Assembly (NCBI RefSeq): GCF_003665065.1
Contig: NZ_RCHR01000006.1
Coordinates: forward strand, 62,001 to 126,000
Direction of reading: 5' to 3'
DNA from: Oceanobacillus piezotolerans
Lineage (GTDB): Bacteria; Bacillota; Bacilli; Bacillales; Amphibacillaceae
Length of the DNA: 64,000 nt
Part shown: in pieces, positions 27,043-35,935 of the stretch
Layout of the letters: every line of letters begins with the position of its first letter
How positions within the stretch are numbered: the first letter of the stretch is position 1
Translations under genes and position numbers: made by a program
Notes under the pieces: model-generated
Databases searched by the model: none
What the model saw: only the letters and a program-made list of their open reading frames with translations
What the model was told of the DNA's origin: nothing

Positions 27043-27867
27043 ATGCAAAACATTACACTAAACAATGGATTACAAATGCCACAGTTGGGCTTTGGGGTAT
27101 GGAAAGTACCAAATGAAGAAGCAACTACTGCAGTAAAAGAAGCATTAAAGGCAGGCTACCGTTCGATTGATACAGCAATGATTTACGGTAATGAAGAAGG
27201 TGTTGGAAAGGCAATCGCAGAAAGCGGTATTCCACGTGAAGAGTTATTCATTACAACAAAAGTTTGGAATGCAGACCATGGCTTTGAAAATACATTAAAG
27301 GCATTTGATGCAAGCCTAGAACGTTTAGGGCTGGACTATGTGGATCTTTATCTGATTCATTGGCCAACTCCGATGTATGATGAATATGTAGAAACGTATA
27401 AGGCACTTGAAAAGCTTTATAAAGATGGAAGAGTGAAAGCGATTGGTGTTTGTAATTTTGATATAGAGCATTTAGAGCGTATATTAAATGAGTGTGAGGT
27501 GGTACCTGTATTGAATCAGGTAGAATGCCATCCTTACTTGCAGCAAAAAGAACTAAAGGCATTTTGTGAAAAACATCATATATATGTAGAGGCATATAGC
27601 CCATTAATGAATGGTAGAGAAGTACTTGAAGATGATGTAATTAAAGGCATTGCTGAAAAACATGAAAAAACAGCTGCTCAAGTCATTCTCCGTTGGCATT
27701 TACAGACAGGTGTTATAGTCATTCCAAAATCAGTAACACCATCAAGAATTGCTGAGAACCTTGCAGTGTTTGATTTTGAATTAAGTGAAGAGGACATGAA
27801 TCAAATCTCAGCCTTGGATAAGAACGTACGAAGCAATTCGGTCCCAAGTGAAATGAGCAGAAGATAA
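27043..27867 (+). CDS. Aldo/keto reductase (YvgN/YtbE-like)
   Basis: A 274-residue NADPH-dependent TIM-barrel reductase. The catalytic Asp/Tyr lie in RSIDTAMIYGNE, His in YLIHWPTP, and the nucleotide-binding IPKSVTPSRIAEN is at the C-terminal end. It is closest in layout to B. subtilis glyoxal/methylglyoxal reductase YvgN. It is a single gene with its own terminator. Confidence 0.92.
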   Translation: MQNITLNNGLQMPQLGFGVWKVPNEEATTAVKEALKAGYRSIDTAMIYGNEEGVGKAIAESGIPREELFITTKVWNADHGFENTLKAFDASLERLGLDYVDLYLIHWPTPMYDEYVETYKALEKLYKDGRVKAIGVCNFDIEHLERILNECEVVPVLNQVECHPYLQQKELKAFCEKHHIYVEAYSPLMNGREVLEDDVIKGIAEKHEKTAAQVILRWHLQTGVIVIPKSVTPSRIAENLAVFDFELSEEDMNQISALDKNVRSNSVPSEMSRR

Positions 27868-27872
27868 GGAAG

Positions 27873-27904
27873 GAAACCAGGCGAATAGTCTGGTTTCTTT
27901 TTTT
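27873..27904 (+). terminator. Terminator of the aldo/keto reductase gene
   Basis: GAAACCAG/CTGGTTTC stem followed by eight T. Confidence 0.85.
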
Positions 27905-27944
27905 AAAAGGATTCTTTTATCAAAATGGATAGACTTCTGGTTAG

Positions 27945-28363
27945 TTTAATTCGGTATAGTGCAAAAAAAGATAAAGTGCGAACCTACTAAACTCAAAATA
28001 GTGTAAGAATCCGCTGCGGAAATACACTACGCTTTCCGCGGGCGCTGCTGAGCCTCCTCGAGACTTACGTCTCTGCGGGGTCTCACCTAGGCTTTCCCTC
28101 CCGCAGGAGTCTCCGTGTATTTCCTCCGCTAATTAGTGCTTTAAACTCTTAAACTATAGATGGTAAAAGCACATTTAAACATAAGTGATTGTAGCGGAGG
28201 GCAGTCGACTCCTGCGGGAAAGCGAAGACGCTGAGACCCCGCAGTGAGCGGTCTTTGCGAATGAGGAGGCTCAGCGCGAGCCCGCGGAAAGCGTACTGCC
28301 CGCAGCGGAAATCACAAGCGCATATTTATAGTTTAGTGTTTTTACGCTAGATAGTGAATTAAG
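27945..28363. mobile_element. MITE-like element with two large hairpins
   Basis: About 420 bp with imperfect terminal inverted repeats (TTTAATTCGGTATAGTG at the left, CTAGATAGTGAATTAAG at the right). It carries two long GC-rich hairpins: one bounded by GGAAATACAC/GTGTATTTCC (about 28018-28133) and one by GGGCAGT/ACTGCCC (about 28200-28303). There is no ORF. It shares ends and internal words (GCTTTCCGCGGGCG, CTGAGCCTCCTCG, GGGGTCTCACCTAGGC) with the element at 41352. Confidence 0.75.
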
Positions 28364-28504
28364 TTAATTCACAATATATATCAACTGCGGAGAAATAATA
28401 ACGATATATGTCAAAAGAAGCTTTTAATAAAGAGTACATTTTTCACGTTTTTGTAGTAAAATAATATTATTCAGGTTCAGCCATTTTGGAAGGAGTGATG
28501 TTTT

Positions 28505-28582
28505 ATGACTGTAAATATGAAAATCGTAAAGAAAAACCAAATGAACATTACAAACATCGAAATGGAGGAGCTGTTGGCGTGA
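28505..28582 (+). CDS. 25-residue upstream ORF in the rsgA-like leader
   Basis: ATG preceded by GGAAGGAGTG; encodes MTVNMKIVKKNQMNITNIEM and ends EELLA. Its last codons contain GGAGGA, which forms one arm of a hairpin ending in ATTTTT. The layout suggests a leader peptide that couples translation to expression of the downstream GTPase. Confidence 0.6.
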   Translation: MTVNMKIVKKNQMNITNIEMEELLA

Positions 28583-28611
28583 GCGGATCTTCCTCCATTT
28601 TTATAGGAGGA
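28563..28611 (+). promoter_or_regulatory. Attenuator with mutually exclusive pairings
   Basis: TGGAGGA (28563-28569, inside the upstream ORF) pairs with TCCTCCA (28591-28597), followed by TTTTTAT, as a terminator-like hairpin. The same TCCTCC can instead pair with AGGAGGA (28605-28611), the ribosome binding site of the next gene. The two pairings exclude each other. Confidence 0.6.
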
Positions 28612-28618
28612 AAAAGAG

Positions 28619-29680
28619 TTGAACAAACTTATTAAACTTGGTTGGAAAGAAACGGAAAACCAGGAAGTAAATATGGAAATAATCGCCAGAGTCGTAACAG
28701 TACAGAAAAATAGCTATCGTGTAACCGATGGCAGCATGGAATACCAGGCACATGTTAGTGGTAGATTCTTAAATGAGGCTGTTTCTTCACTCGATTTCCC
28801 TGCAGTTGGGGATTGGGTCGAAGTACAGAAATTAACCGACGAGAAAAAGGCGGTTATTAAACGGGTACTCCCGCGTAAAAGCCAATTTGTTCGTCAGGCT
28901 GCTGGCGAGGTAACTGTCGCGCAAATTGTAGCTGCTAATATGGACACTGTCCTTATTGTAAATTCACTAAATCATGATTTGAATCTAAGAAGGCTCGAGC
29001 GTTATATTCTATCAACATACGACAGCGGCGCAACGCCTGTTGTAGTCCTTACGAAAAAGGATGCATGTTCCCAAGCAGAAGTTCAATCAGCAATAGCTCA
29101 AGTAGACGAGATTTCAATTGGTGTACCTGTTGTTGCGGTTAGCAGTGTGACAGGGGAAGGTTTGGAAGAGCTAATGGAATATTTACCTGCTGGCCATACA
29201 GTAGCCTTGTTAGGTTCCTCTGGGGTAGGGAAGTCAACGCTTGTAAACACCCTGCTTGGAGAAGAAGTGCAGGAGACAAAGGGAATTCGAGAGGCTGACA
29301 GTAAAGGTCGCCATACGACTACCCACCGGGAAATGTTTATGCTGCCAAACGGCAGCTTGATCATTGATACGCCTGGAATGAGGGAATTACAGCTGTGGGA
29401 AGGTGAATCCGCAATGGATACAACCTTCCAGGATGTAGAACAGTATGCATCAGAGTGTCGATTTACCGACTGTAAGCACGAAACCGAACCAGGATGTCGG
29501 GTGAAGGAAGCATTGAAAAACGGTAAATTAACCGAAGAGAGATTTCAAAGTTACCTGAAGCTTCAGAGGGAATTGGCCTATGAAAAAAGAAAGCAGGATC
29601 AGAAAGCTCAATTAGAAGAAAAAAATCGCTGGAAACAAATTAGCAAGAATCAAAAGCAAAAATATAAACAACGTATGTAA
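28619..29680 (+). CDS. RsgA-type circularly permuted GTPase (extra paralogue)
   Basis: A 353-residue protein with an OB-fold N-domain (about 20-85), a permuted GTPase order (VVLTKKD as G4, then G1 GSSGVGKST, then DTPG as G3), and a C-terminal zinc finger (CRFTDCKHETEPGC). RsgA matures the 30S subunit. At 353 residues with an N-terminal extension and a basic tail (KQKYKQRM) this is longer than B. subtilis YloQ (298), so it is likely an accessory copy. The TTG start follows AGGAGG by 8 nt, and a leader ORF/hairpin precedes it. Confidence 0.88.
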   Translation: MNKLIKLGWKETENQEVNMEIIARVVTVQKNSYRVTDGSMEYQAHVSGRFLNEAVSSLDFPAVGDWVEVQKLTDEKKAVIKRVLPRKSQFVRQAAGEVTVAQIVAANMDTVLIVNSLNHDLNLRRLERYILSTYDSGATPVVVLTKKDACSQAEVQSAIAQVDEISIGVPVVAVSSVTGEGLEELMEYLPAGHTVALLGSSGVGKSTLVNTLLGEEVQETKGIREADSKGRHTTTHREMFMLPNGSLIIDTPGMRELQLWEGESAMDTTFQDVEQYASECRFTDCKHETEPGCRVKEALKNGKLTEERFQSYLKLQRELAYEKRKQDQKAQLEEKNRWKQISKNQKQKYKQRM

Positions 29681-29724
29681 GCAAAATGTGTTTGGTTCAA
29701 TAAATGCGAATCAAACCAAAAAAG

Positions 29725-29768
29725 ATAGCAGGGCAAATCAGAATTGAATCTGGTCCTGCTATTTTTTT
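29725..29768 (+). terminator. Terminator of the rsgA-like gene
   Basis: ATAGCAGG/CCTGCTAT stem with a large loop, then seven T. Confidence 0.75.
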
Positions 29769-29867
29769 ATCTAAGTTAATTTAGTAAAGATGAAGCTAAT
29801 ATCCAAGTATCGGTTGCATAAAAGTGGATAGTTACTTAATAATCAAAAATCCCGATCGTTCATGCGC

Positions 29868-30422
29868 TCATAAGTCTGATGAATGACTAAATACACGCAA
29901 TACCGCCTCTTCATATTCAGAAAAATAATCAGGAATATCACTAGTTTGAATTCCGGAGTACATATTCTCTGCAATAGATTGATTGTACCATTTCTGTTTT
30001 TCTGGACCGGCATTGAACTTTTCCCAAACACGGTCCCCTTGTTCAGCGAGATCTTTTTCCAGGCCAAGGAGATTATCTAATTTATCTGCAATGATAAGAT
30101 ATTTAATTTCTTTATCTGCTTCCTTGATTGTATTAATCGTATGCTGCTTTCTTTCCTGCCATGACTTTGATTTATCTTCTGTGTGGGCAGCAACGATACG
30201 AGCTACCTCTGGTCCAAACTCTTTCTTAATATCCTCTAAGGTGTAGGGAGTATCTTCTGCTACATCATGAAGGTAGCCTGCACTCACTAATTCGTCACGG
30301 AAACCTGCTTGTTGAAGCCGTTCCGCCACACGGATTGGATGGGTAATATAAGGAGCATTAGAATTTTTTCTTGTTTGTCCAAAATGTGCCTTTATAGCAA
30401 ATGCTTTTGCCTTCTCTTTCAT
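29868..30422 (-). CDS. HD-domain hydrolase, small (p)ppGpp hydrolase-like
   Basis: A 184-residue protein with the RelA/SpoT-type HD fold: an early His in KAHFGQTRKNSNAPYITHP, the HD pair in GYLHDVAEDT, and a later Asp in IIADKLDNL. It lacks synthetase and regulatory domains, like MESH1-type small hydrolases. A (p)ppGpp-degrading role is the family expectation; other phosphohydrolase substrates are possible. Confidence 0.75.
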   Translation of the reverse strand: MKEKAKAFAIKAHFGQTRKNSNAPYITHPIRVAERLQQAGFRDELVSAGYLHDVAEDTPYTLEDIKKEFGPEVARIVAAHTEDKSKSWQERKQHTINTIKEADKEIKYLIIADKLDNLLGLEKDLAEQGDRVWEKFNAGPEKQKWYNQSIAENMYSGIQTSDIPDYFSEYEEAVLRVFSHSSDL

Positions 30423-30562
30423 TACTGCGCACCACCTTTTTTCAATATAGAATTAATATATCATATGATAGAAAGAACCCTAAAAGAAAGGCGCTTCACT
30501 TTCTTTTCCTACATGAAAAAGGTAAACTAGACATTATAATATTGTAACTGGAGGTACCCACT

Positions 30563-31618
30563 ATGGAGAAGGGCATCAATCAGCGAAAAACGGAGCATAT
30601 TCGCCTTTGTCTTACTGGTAATGTAGAAGGAGTAAACAAATCTACAGGACTTGAGGGCATTCAATTTATACATAACGCACTACCTGAAATTAATTTTGAC
30701 GATATTCAAATAAATACAAGCTTTTTAGGAACAGAGTTGAAAGCTCCTTTTCTTGTTAGCTCGATGACTGGCGGTTCAGATCTAGCCATTGCAATTAATC
30801 AGAATTTAGCAAAAGCAGCGGAAGAAAAGGGCTGGGCACTTGCAATAGGTTCCACAAGAGCTTTTCTTGAAAGTGATAAATACGAAGAATCCTTTTTATT
30901 ACGTAAACAAGCTCCCAACACGCCGATAACGGTAAACCTTGGTGCTGTGCAATTAAACTATGGCTATGGTCCAGAGGAATGTCAGCGTATTATTGATAAA
31001 ACAAACGCAGATTCCATTGTCCTTCATTTGAATAGCTTGCAAGAAGCTGTCCAGGACGGTGGGGATTTGAACTTTGATAATCTACTGCCTAAGATTGAAC
31101 AGGTTTGTAAAACGCTGGACGTTCCCGTCGGTGCAAAAGAAGTTGGTTTTGGAATCGATGGCACAGTCGCTGAGAAGCTCTACAATGCGGGAATTTCCTA
31201 TATAGATGTAGCTGGTGCAGGAGGAACTTCGTGGAGCCAAGTTGAAAAATTACGCTCCAGGGATAAACTGAGAAAGGCGGCGGCAGAAGCATTTAATAAT
31301 TGGGGTATTCCAACGAAGGATTGTATTGTTTCTGTACGAAGTCATCTTCCAGAGGTACCACTTGTAGCAAGTGGTGGGATGAATACTGGAGTTGACGCAG
31401 CAAAGGCCATTACAATAGGTGCGGATATGGTTGGGTTTGCACGCCATTTATTGAAGGCTGCTACAGAGTCTCCAGAAGCAGTGATCGAAACGATGGAACA
31501 GATTGAACTCGAATTGAAGATGACGATGTTTGGGATCGGCGTTAAAACCATTGAAGAATTGAAAAATACTAAACGCGTAAATATTATGGGGACATCACTT
31601 TTAGAGAAGAACAGTTAA
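30563..31618 (+). CDS. fni: Type 2 isopentenyl-diphosphate isomerase
   Basis: A 351-residue FMN- and NADPH-dependent enzyme that interconverts IPP and DMAPP for isoprenoids. Typical features are RKTEHI near the N-terminus, SSMTGG, AIGSTRAFLE, and VAGAGGTSW followed by ASGGMNTGVDAAKAI (FMN phosphate site). Length matches B. subtilis Fni. The start has a GGAGG 8 nt upstream. Confidence 0.95.
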   Translation: MEKGINQRKTEHIRLCLTGNVEGVNKSTGLEGIQFIHNALPEINFDDIQINTSFLGTELKAPFLVSSMTGGSDLAIAINQNLAKAAEEKGWALAIGSTRAFLESDKYEESFLLRKQAPNTPITVNLGAVQLNYGYGPEECQRIIDKTNADSIVLHLNSLQEAVQDGGDLNFDNLLPKIEQVCKTLDVPVGAKEVGFGIDGTVAEKLYNAGISYIDVAGAGGTSWSQVEKLRSRDKLRKAAAEAFNNWGIPTKDCIVSVRSHLPEVPLVASGGMNTGVDAAKAITIGADMVGFARHLLKAATESPEAVIETMEQIELELKMTMFGIGVKTIEELKNTKRVNIMGTSLLEKNS

Positions 31619-31687
31619 AGGTATGACGGAGAAAGAAAAAAAGAATCGTATTCCATGATTTTACAATAGCAATGGAAAAGAATATTT

Positions 31688-31726
31688 AAAAACAGTGAAT
31701 TTATATCTAAAATTTCACTGTTTTTT
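31688..31726 (+). terminator. Terminator after fni
   Basis: AACAGTGAA/TTCACTGTT stem followed by TTTT. Confidence 0.8.
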
Positions 31727-31774
31727 CATGTAAAACTGTTTTTGAATAAGAAAAAAACAGAAGGGGAAAATCAG

Positions 31775-31846
31775 ATAGAAGATGTGAAGCTTGGAAATAC
31801 AGGATTAAATGTTTCTCGTCTCTGCCTTGGATGTGTGGGCCAGTAA
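31775..31846 (+). pseudogene. Aldo/keto reductase N-terminal remnant
   Basis: After AAGGGG a frame reads (ATA)EDVKLGNTGLNVSRLCLG then CVGQ and a stop. This matches the start of aldo/keto reductases of the YhdN/Tas type (KLG.TGL.VSRL..G). The expected ATG is now ATA and the rest of the gene is missing. Nothing else recognisable fills the 440-nt gap except flanking hairpins. Confidence 0.55.
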
Positions 31847-31994
31847 GTGGCACCGTTTGAAGTATTACATTAACATAAAAATGATTCTAGCAACCCATTT
31901 CGCCGTTTAGTAATTCGTTTGCACAGTATCTGAATGTACAAATGAAAAATATATGAAAAGCTCTATATAATGCTGTTTAGCAAGGATAAATCCA

Positions 31995-32028
31995 AGCACA
32001 ACAGTTTTCGAAACGAAAAGGTTGTGCT
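31995..32028. other. Hairpin upstream of the FrnE-like gene
   Basis: AGCACAAC/GTTGTGCT with an inner TTTTCG/CGAAAA stem, 30 nt ahead of the gene. It could be a terminator of the decayed reductase or an operator; it is followed by TACAATTTT. Confidence 0.45.
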
Positions 32029-32057
32029 ACAATTTTAATGTAAAGGTGGTGCTTAAA

Positions 32058-32783
32058 GTGAAAATAGAAGTATGGTCAGATTTTGTATGTCCTTTCTGTT
32101 ATATTGGAAAAAGAAGATTAGAACATGCAATGGAAAAGTTTTCGCACCGCGATAACATTGTATTGGAATATAAAAGTTATCAACTTGATCCAACAGCTAA
32201 ACACATTCCAGGGAAGGACTTTTATCAAACCTTTTCTGAATTAAAAGGATTGCCACTTAATCAAGTGAAAGCAATGAATGGACAAGTTGGGGAGCAAGCT
32301 GCAGCGATAGGATTGACATATAATTTTGATACGATGAAATATGCGAATACCTTTGATGCGCACCGTGCAGCTAAATTTGCCGAAACAAAAGGCAAAGGGA
32401 AAGAAATTACGGAGAGATTCTTGTATGCCTATTTTACTGAATCCAAATTAATGAGTGACCATGATACATTAGCGGAACTTGCTGAAGAAGTTGGATTAGA
32501 CAAAGAAGAGGTTAAAGAAGTAATGGAGTCTAATCGCTACGCAAAGGAAGTTCGTGAGGATATAAATGTAGCACATCAAATTGGTGTAAGAGGTGTACCT
32601 TTCTTTGTATTTAATGAGAAGTATGCTGTTTCTGGTGCCCAGCCTGAAGAAGTATTTCATGAGGTGTTGAATAAAGTATGGGAAGAAGAAAAAGATAAAC
32701 CAATTATACAAGAGATAGATATAGCAAAGAATTCAGAGACATCTTATTGTACGGATGATGGCTGTGAAATAAAAGAAAAATAA
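32058..32783 (+). CDS. DsbA-family oxidoreductase, FrnE-like
   Basis: About 241 residues with a thioredoxin fold and the CPFC active site near the N-terminus (SDFVCPFCYIGKRR). It contains the cis-Pro segment GVRGVPFFVFNEKYAVSGAQ and an inserted helical domain, as in FrnE/polyketide-associated dithiol isomerases. It is cytoplasmic, with no signal peptide. The GTG start is chosen for AAAGGTGG ~8 nt upstream. The C-terminal tail has two extra Cys (SYCTDDGCEIKEK), a possible second redox or metal site. Confidence 0.88.
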   Translation: MKIEVWSDFVCPFCYIGKRRLEHAMEKFSHRDNIVLEYKSYQLDPTAKHIPGKDFYQTFSELKGLPLNQVKAMNGQVGEQAAAIGLTYNFDTMKYANTFDAHRAAKFAETKGKGKEITERFLYAYFTESKLMSDHDTLAELAEEVGLDKEEVKEVMESNRYAKEVREDINVAHQIGVRGVPFFVFNEKYAVSGAQPEEVFHEVLNKVWEEEKDKPIIQEIDIAKNSETSYCTDDGCEIKEK

Positions 32784-32789
32784 AAAGGG

Positions 32790-32832
32790 AAAGACTAACG
32801 CTAAAAAGATTTTACGGCGTTAGTCTTTTTTA
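32790..32832 (+). terminator. Terminator of the FrnE-like gene
   Basis: AAAGACTAACGC/GCGTTAGTCTTT stem followed by T residues. Confidence 0.85.
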
Positions 32833-32945
32833 GGCTCTTCTGACAAAAACTATGAATCTAGTTATTCGTGCTTTCGAATGCAACTGATTGAAGTTTCATT
32901 CTATCGAAAAATATTGAAATTTGCTGACAACGATTGCATTTGGGG

Positions 32946-33005
32946 TTGATTTTATATTTTTCTATACTTATAATTAAGGTGTACTTAGAATGATAATCAT
33001 TTTCA
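32946..33005 (+). promoter_or_regulatory. Promoter and Fur box of fpbNOP
   Basis: TTGATT, 17-nt spacer, TATAAT (32946-32974), followed by TGATAATCATTTTCA (32991-33005), a 7-1-7 Fur box with one mismatch. Confidence 0.75.
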
Positions 33006-33044
33006 ATTGTCGTACTGAGAATATAGAAGTGATGAGGATTTCTT

Positions 33045-33998
33045 ATGAGACTGTGGATGTTAATAATTGCAACGATAGTCCTGTCATTTATATCGCTGTT
33101 TATTGGTGCAATTGATATTAAGCCAAGTGATTTGCTAGATTTGGGTTCAGAAGAAACGCAGATATTTTTAATTAGTAGAGTACCTCGATTGATGGCGATT
33201 ATATTGGCAGGCGCTGGTATGAGCATTGCTGGATTAATTATGCAAAGCTTGAGTCAAAATAAATTTGTATCCCCAACAACAGCCGGGACATTAGATGCTG
33301 CCAAATTAGGGATTATGATTTCCATGCTGTTCTTTACAAACGTAACGTATACACAGCAGATTCTCTTTAGCTTTTCTTTTGCTTTAATAGGAACATTAAT
33401 ATTTATGCAAATTCTAGATCGTATTAAATTTAAAGATGCCATCTTCGTCCCTTTAATCGGGATTATGTATGGGAACATTCTATCATCCATTACCACATTC
33501 TTTGGATATGAGGCGGATATACTTCAAAATATCTCATCTTGGTTAATGGGAAGTTTTACTCTAATCATTGCAGGTCGATATGAACTGTTGTATGTAAGCA
33601 TTCCTGCTTTGGTACTAGCCTATATTTATGCGAATAAATTTACGGTTGCTGGCATGGGAGAGGAATTTGCTAAGAATTTGGGATTAAGTTATAAGGTTGT
33701 ACTTAATATTGGACTTGTTCTTGTCGCAATTATTTCAACATCCGTTGTACTTACTGTCGGGGTTATCCCGTTTTTAGGTTTAATTGTACCAAATATTGTT
33801 TCCTTATATATGGGAGATAATTTGCGCAAAACAATCCCACATACTATGTTCCTGGGAATAGCATTTTTATTAATGTGTGATATTATTGGACGAATTATTG
33901 TCCACCCATATGAAATACCAGTAAACGTAACAGTGGCAGTAATAGGCAGTGCGATCTTCTTAATTATGTTATTTAGGGGGAGAGCATATGCGAAATAA
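33045..33998 (+). CDS. fpbN: Petrobactin-type ferric siderophore permease, subunit 1
   Basis: A 317-residue FecCD-family membrane permease with about nine helices (YclN-like). The ATPase-coupling region is GMGEEFAKNLGLSYK, and VIPFLGLIVPNIV is typical of the family. It overlaps the next permease by 11 nt. The order permease-permease-ATPase-binding protein matches B. subtilis yclNOPQ, which imports petrobactin. Assignment to petrobactin rests on this order and similarity, not on a tested ligand. Confidence 0.85.
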   Translation: MRLWMLIIATIVLSFISLFIGAIDIKPSDLLDLGSEETQIFLISRVPRLMAIILAGAGMSIAGLIMQSLSQNKFVSPTTAGTLDAAKLGIMISMLFFTNVTYTQQILFSFSFALIGTLIFMQILDRIKFKDAIFVPLIGIMYGNILSSITTFFGYEADILQNISSWLMGSFTLIIAGRYELLYVSIPALVLAYIYANKFTVAGMGEEFAKNLGLSYKVVLNIGLVLVAIISTSVVLTVGVIPFLGLIVPNIVSLYMGDNLRKTIPHTMFLGIAFLLMCDIIGRIIVHPYEIPVNVTVAVIGSAIFLIMLFRGRAYAK

Positions 33999-34941
33999 TA
34001 CTACTAAAATTATCTTTCTACTGGTATTAGCAATTATTTGTATATTGTTTTACGGTTTTTATGATATTAAAGGTGGGTTTGATTACGCCTTTCCTAGGCG
34101 GATGATCAAAATAGTGGCAATGGTAATAACAGGAATTGCTATTTCGTATTCCACGGTTGTATTCCAGACTATTACACATAACCGAATATTGACTCCTTCC
34201 GTGATGGGGCTTGACTCCATGTATGAAGTGGTACAAACATTAATTTATTTCTTTGCGGGATCCATGTCCATTTGGGTGTTAAATCAATATTTAAACTTTG
34301 GTGCAGCAATCTCCGCTATGGTGATTTTTGCAATCATACTATACCGGTTCTTGTTCCGAACAAATAAATATCCAATTTACTTACTCCTATTAATCGGGAT
34401 GATTCTAGGAACACTGCTTGGAAGTTTTGTCACATTTCTACAAGTATTAATCGATCCAGTTGAATATCTAAGCTTACAATCCCAGCTGTTTGCAAGTTTT
34501 ACAAATGTAAAAGCAGAACTTCTCTATATTGCTGCTGGCATTTTACTCATCGCGTTTATCTATGGCTATACCATAATGAGTAAATTAGATGTTATGTCAC
34601 TTGGCCGTGAGCATGCGATGAACCTTGGTATTAATTACGATCGAATGGTAATGAACATTTTAATACTATCATCCGTACTAATTGCGACATCAACGGCTTT
34701 AGTCGGTCCAATTACATTTCTGGGCTTAATTGTAGCAAACTTATCGTACCAGTTTTTAGTAACATATAAACATTCTATGTTGATTCTAGGGGCTAGTTTA
34801 ATAAGCATTATTGCATTAGTTGGTGGGCAATTTCTAGTAGAGCATATTTTGGAATTACGTACGACGCTAAGTGTAATTATTAACTTCGTCGGTGGTATTT
34901 ACTTCATTTACTTATTATTAAAGGAAAGCAGGTCTGCATAA
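33988..34941 (+). CDS. fpbO: Petrobactin-type ferric siderophore permease, subunit 2
   Basis: A 317-residue FecCD-family permease (YclO-like). The coupling helix is in LGREHAMNLGINYDR and the conserved GPITFLGLIVANL is present. It pairs with the preceding permease and overlaps the ATPase gene by one base (TAATG). There is no Shine-Dalgarno gap between the genes, so translation is coupled. Confidence 0.85.
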   Translation: MRNNTTKIIFLLVLAIICILFYGFYDIKGGFDYAFPRRMIKIVAMVITGIAISYSTVVFQTITHNRILTPSVMGLDSMYEVVQTLIYFFAGSMSIWVLNQYLNFGAAISAMVIFAIILYRFLFRTNKYPIYLLLLIGMILGTLLGSFVTFLQVLIDPVEYLSLQSQLFASFTNVKAELLYIAAGILLIAFIYGYTIMSKLDVMSLGREHAMNLGINYDRMVMNILILSSVLIATSTALVGPITFLGLIVANLSYQFLVTYKHSMLILGASLISIIALVGGQFLVEHILELRTTLSVIINFVGGIYFIYLLLKESRSA

Positions 34942-35708
34942 TGATTGAAATCAAAGGATTGACGAAACGGTTCGGTAAAAAGAGTGTAGTAGAGGATGTT
35001 TCCGTAAAGATTAAGCAGGGAACGATCACTTCTTTTATCGGACCGAACGGAGCTGGTAAATCAACGCTACTTTCTATGGTAAGTCGTTTGCTGGATGCTG
35101 ATACGGGTGAAGTATTGCTAGATAAAAACAACGTAAAAAAGTGGAAATCTGATGAGTTTGCTAAACGTGTATCGATATTAAAACAATCGAATTATACAAA
35201 CGTTCGTTTAACTGTGAGAGAATTAATCTCTTTTGGTCGATATCCCTATTCAAGAGGCCGTTTAACAGCTGAAGATGAGAGGTTAGTAGATCAAGCACTG
35301 GAATATATGAACCTGCAAGATATACAAGATCAGTTTATTGATGAGTTATCTGGCGGGCAAAGGCAAAGAGCATTTATTGCGATGATTATTGCACAAGATA
35401 CAGATTATGTATTATTAGATGAACCGTTGAATAATCTGGATATGAAGCACTCCGTACAAATTATGAAGATCCTGCGTAAGCTTGTAGATGATCTTGGTAA
35501 AACAGTTGTTATTGTATTGCATGATATTAACTTTGCATCTGTATACTCGGATCGTATTGTCGCTTTAAAGGACGGAAAATTAGTGAAAGATGGTCCTACT
35601 AAGGATATCATTAACTCTGAATCACTACGAGAGATTTATGATATGCATATTCCTGTGCAGGTACAGGATGGTTGCCGTATTTGTGTATACTTTAATTCTC
35701 ATGCATGA
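34941..35708 (+). CDS. fpbP: Siderophore ABC transporter ATPase
   Basis: A 255-residue ATPase with Walker A GPNGAGKST, signature LSGGQRQRAFIAM, Walker B YVLLDEPLNNLD and the switch His in IVLHDINFA. It energises the two upstream permeases (YclP-like). The gene is followed by a hairpin with AACGAGG/CCTCGTT arms and TTTTTT, which separates it from the binding-protein gene. Confidence 0.88.
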   Translation: MIEIKGLTKRFGKKSVVEDVSVKIKQGTITSFIGPNGAGKSTLLSMVSRLLDADTGEVLLDKNNVKKWKSDEFAKRVSILKQSNYTNVRLTVRELISFGRYPYSRGRLTAEDERLVDQALEYMNLQDIQDQFIDELSGGQRQRAFIAMIIAQDTDYVLLDEPLNNLDMKHSVQIMKILRKLVDDLGKTVVIVLHDINFASVYSDRIVALKDGKLVKDGPTKDIINSESLREIYDMHIPVQVQDGCRICVYFNSHA

Positions 35709-35841
35709 TAATGATATGATTGTAGATAATAAACGAGGATTCTCATACAAGGTCTACACCTTTAATATGGGATAACCTCGTTTTTTGTTTGGAGTAAAAA
35801 GGGAAATAAAAGTAATTTTTAAAAAACTTTTATTTTTAATA

Positions 35842-35900
35842 TTGACGTTAAAAATAAATCACATTATAATGAGAATAGTTATCAATGATAATGATTATCA
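35842..35900 (+). promoter_or_regulatory. Promoter and Fur box of fpbQ
   Basis: TTGACG, 17-nt spacer, TATAAT (35842-35870), then TGATAATGATTATCA (35886-35900), a perfect 7-1-7 Fur box, partly doubled by the preceding TTATCAATGATAA. The binding-protein gene therefore has its own iron-repressed promoter. Confidence 0.85.
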
Positions 35901-35935
35901 TTTTTGATTAGATAGATAATAAGGGGAGATAAGTA

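Noticed and set aside
30535..30540. Strong SigA promoter for fni
   Set aside because: A TATAAT is present, but no acceptable -35 lies 16-18 nt upstream, so I did not list it.
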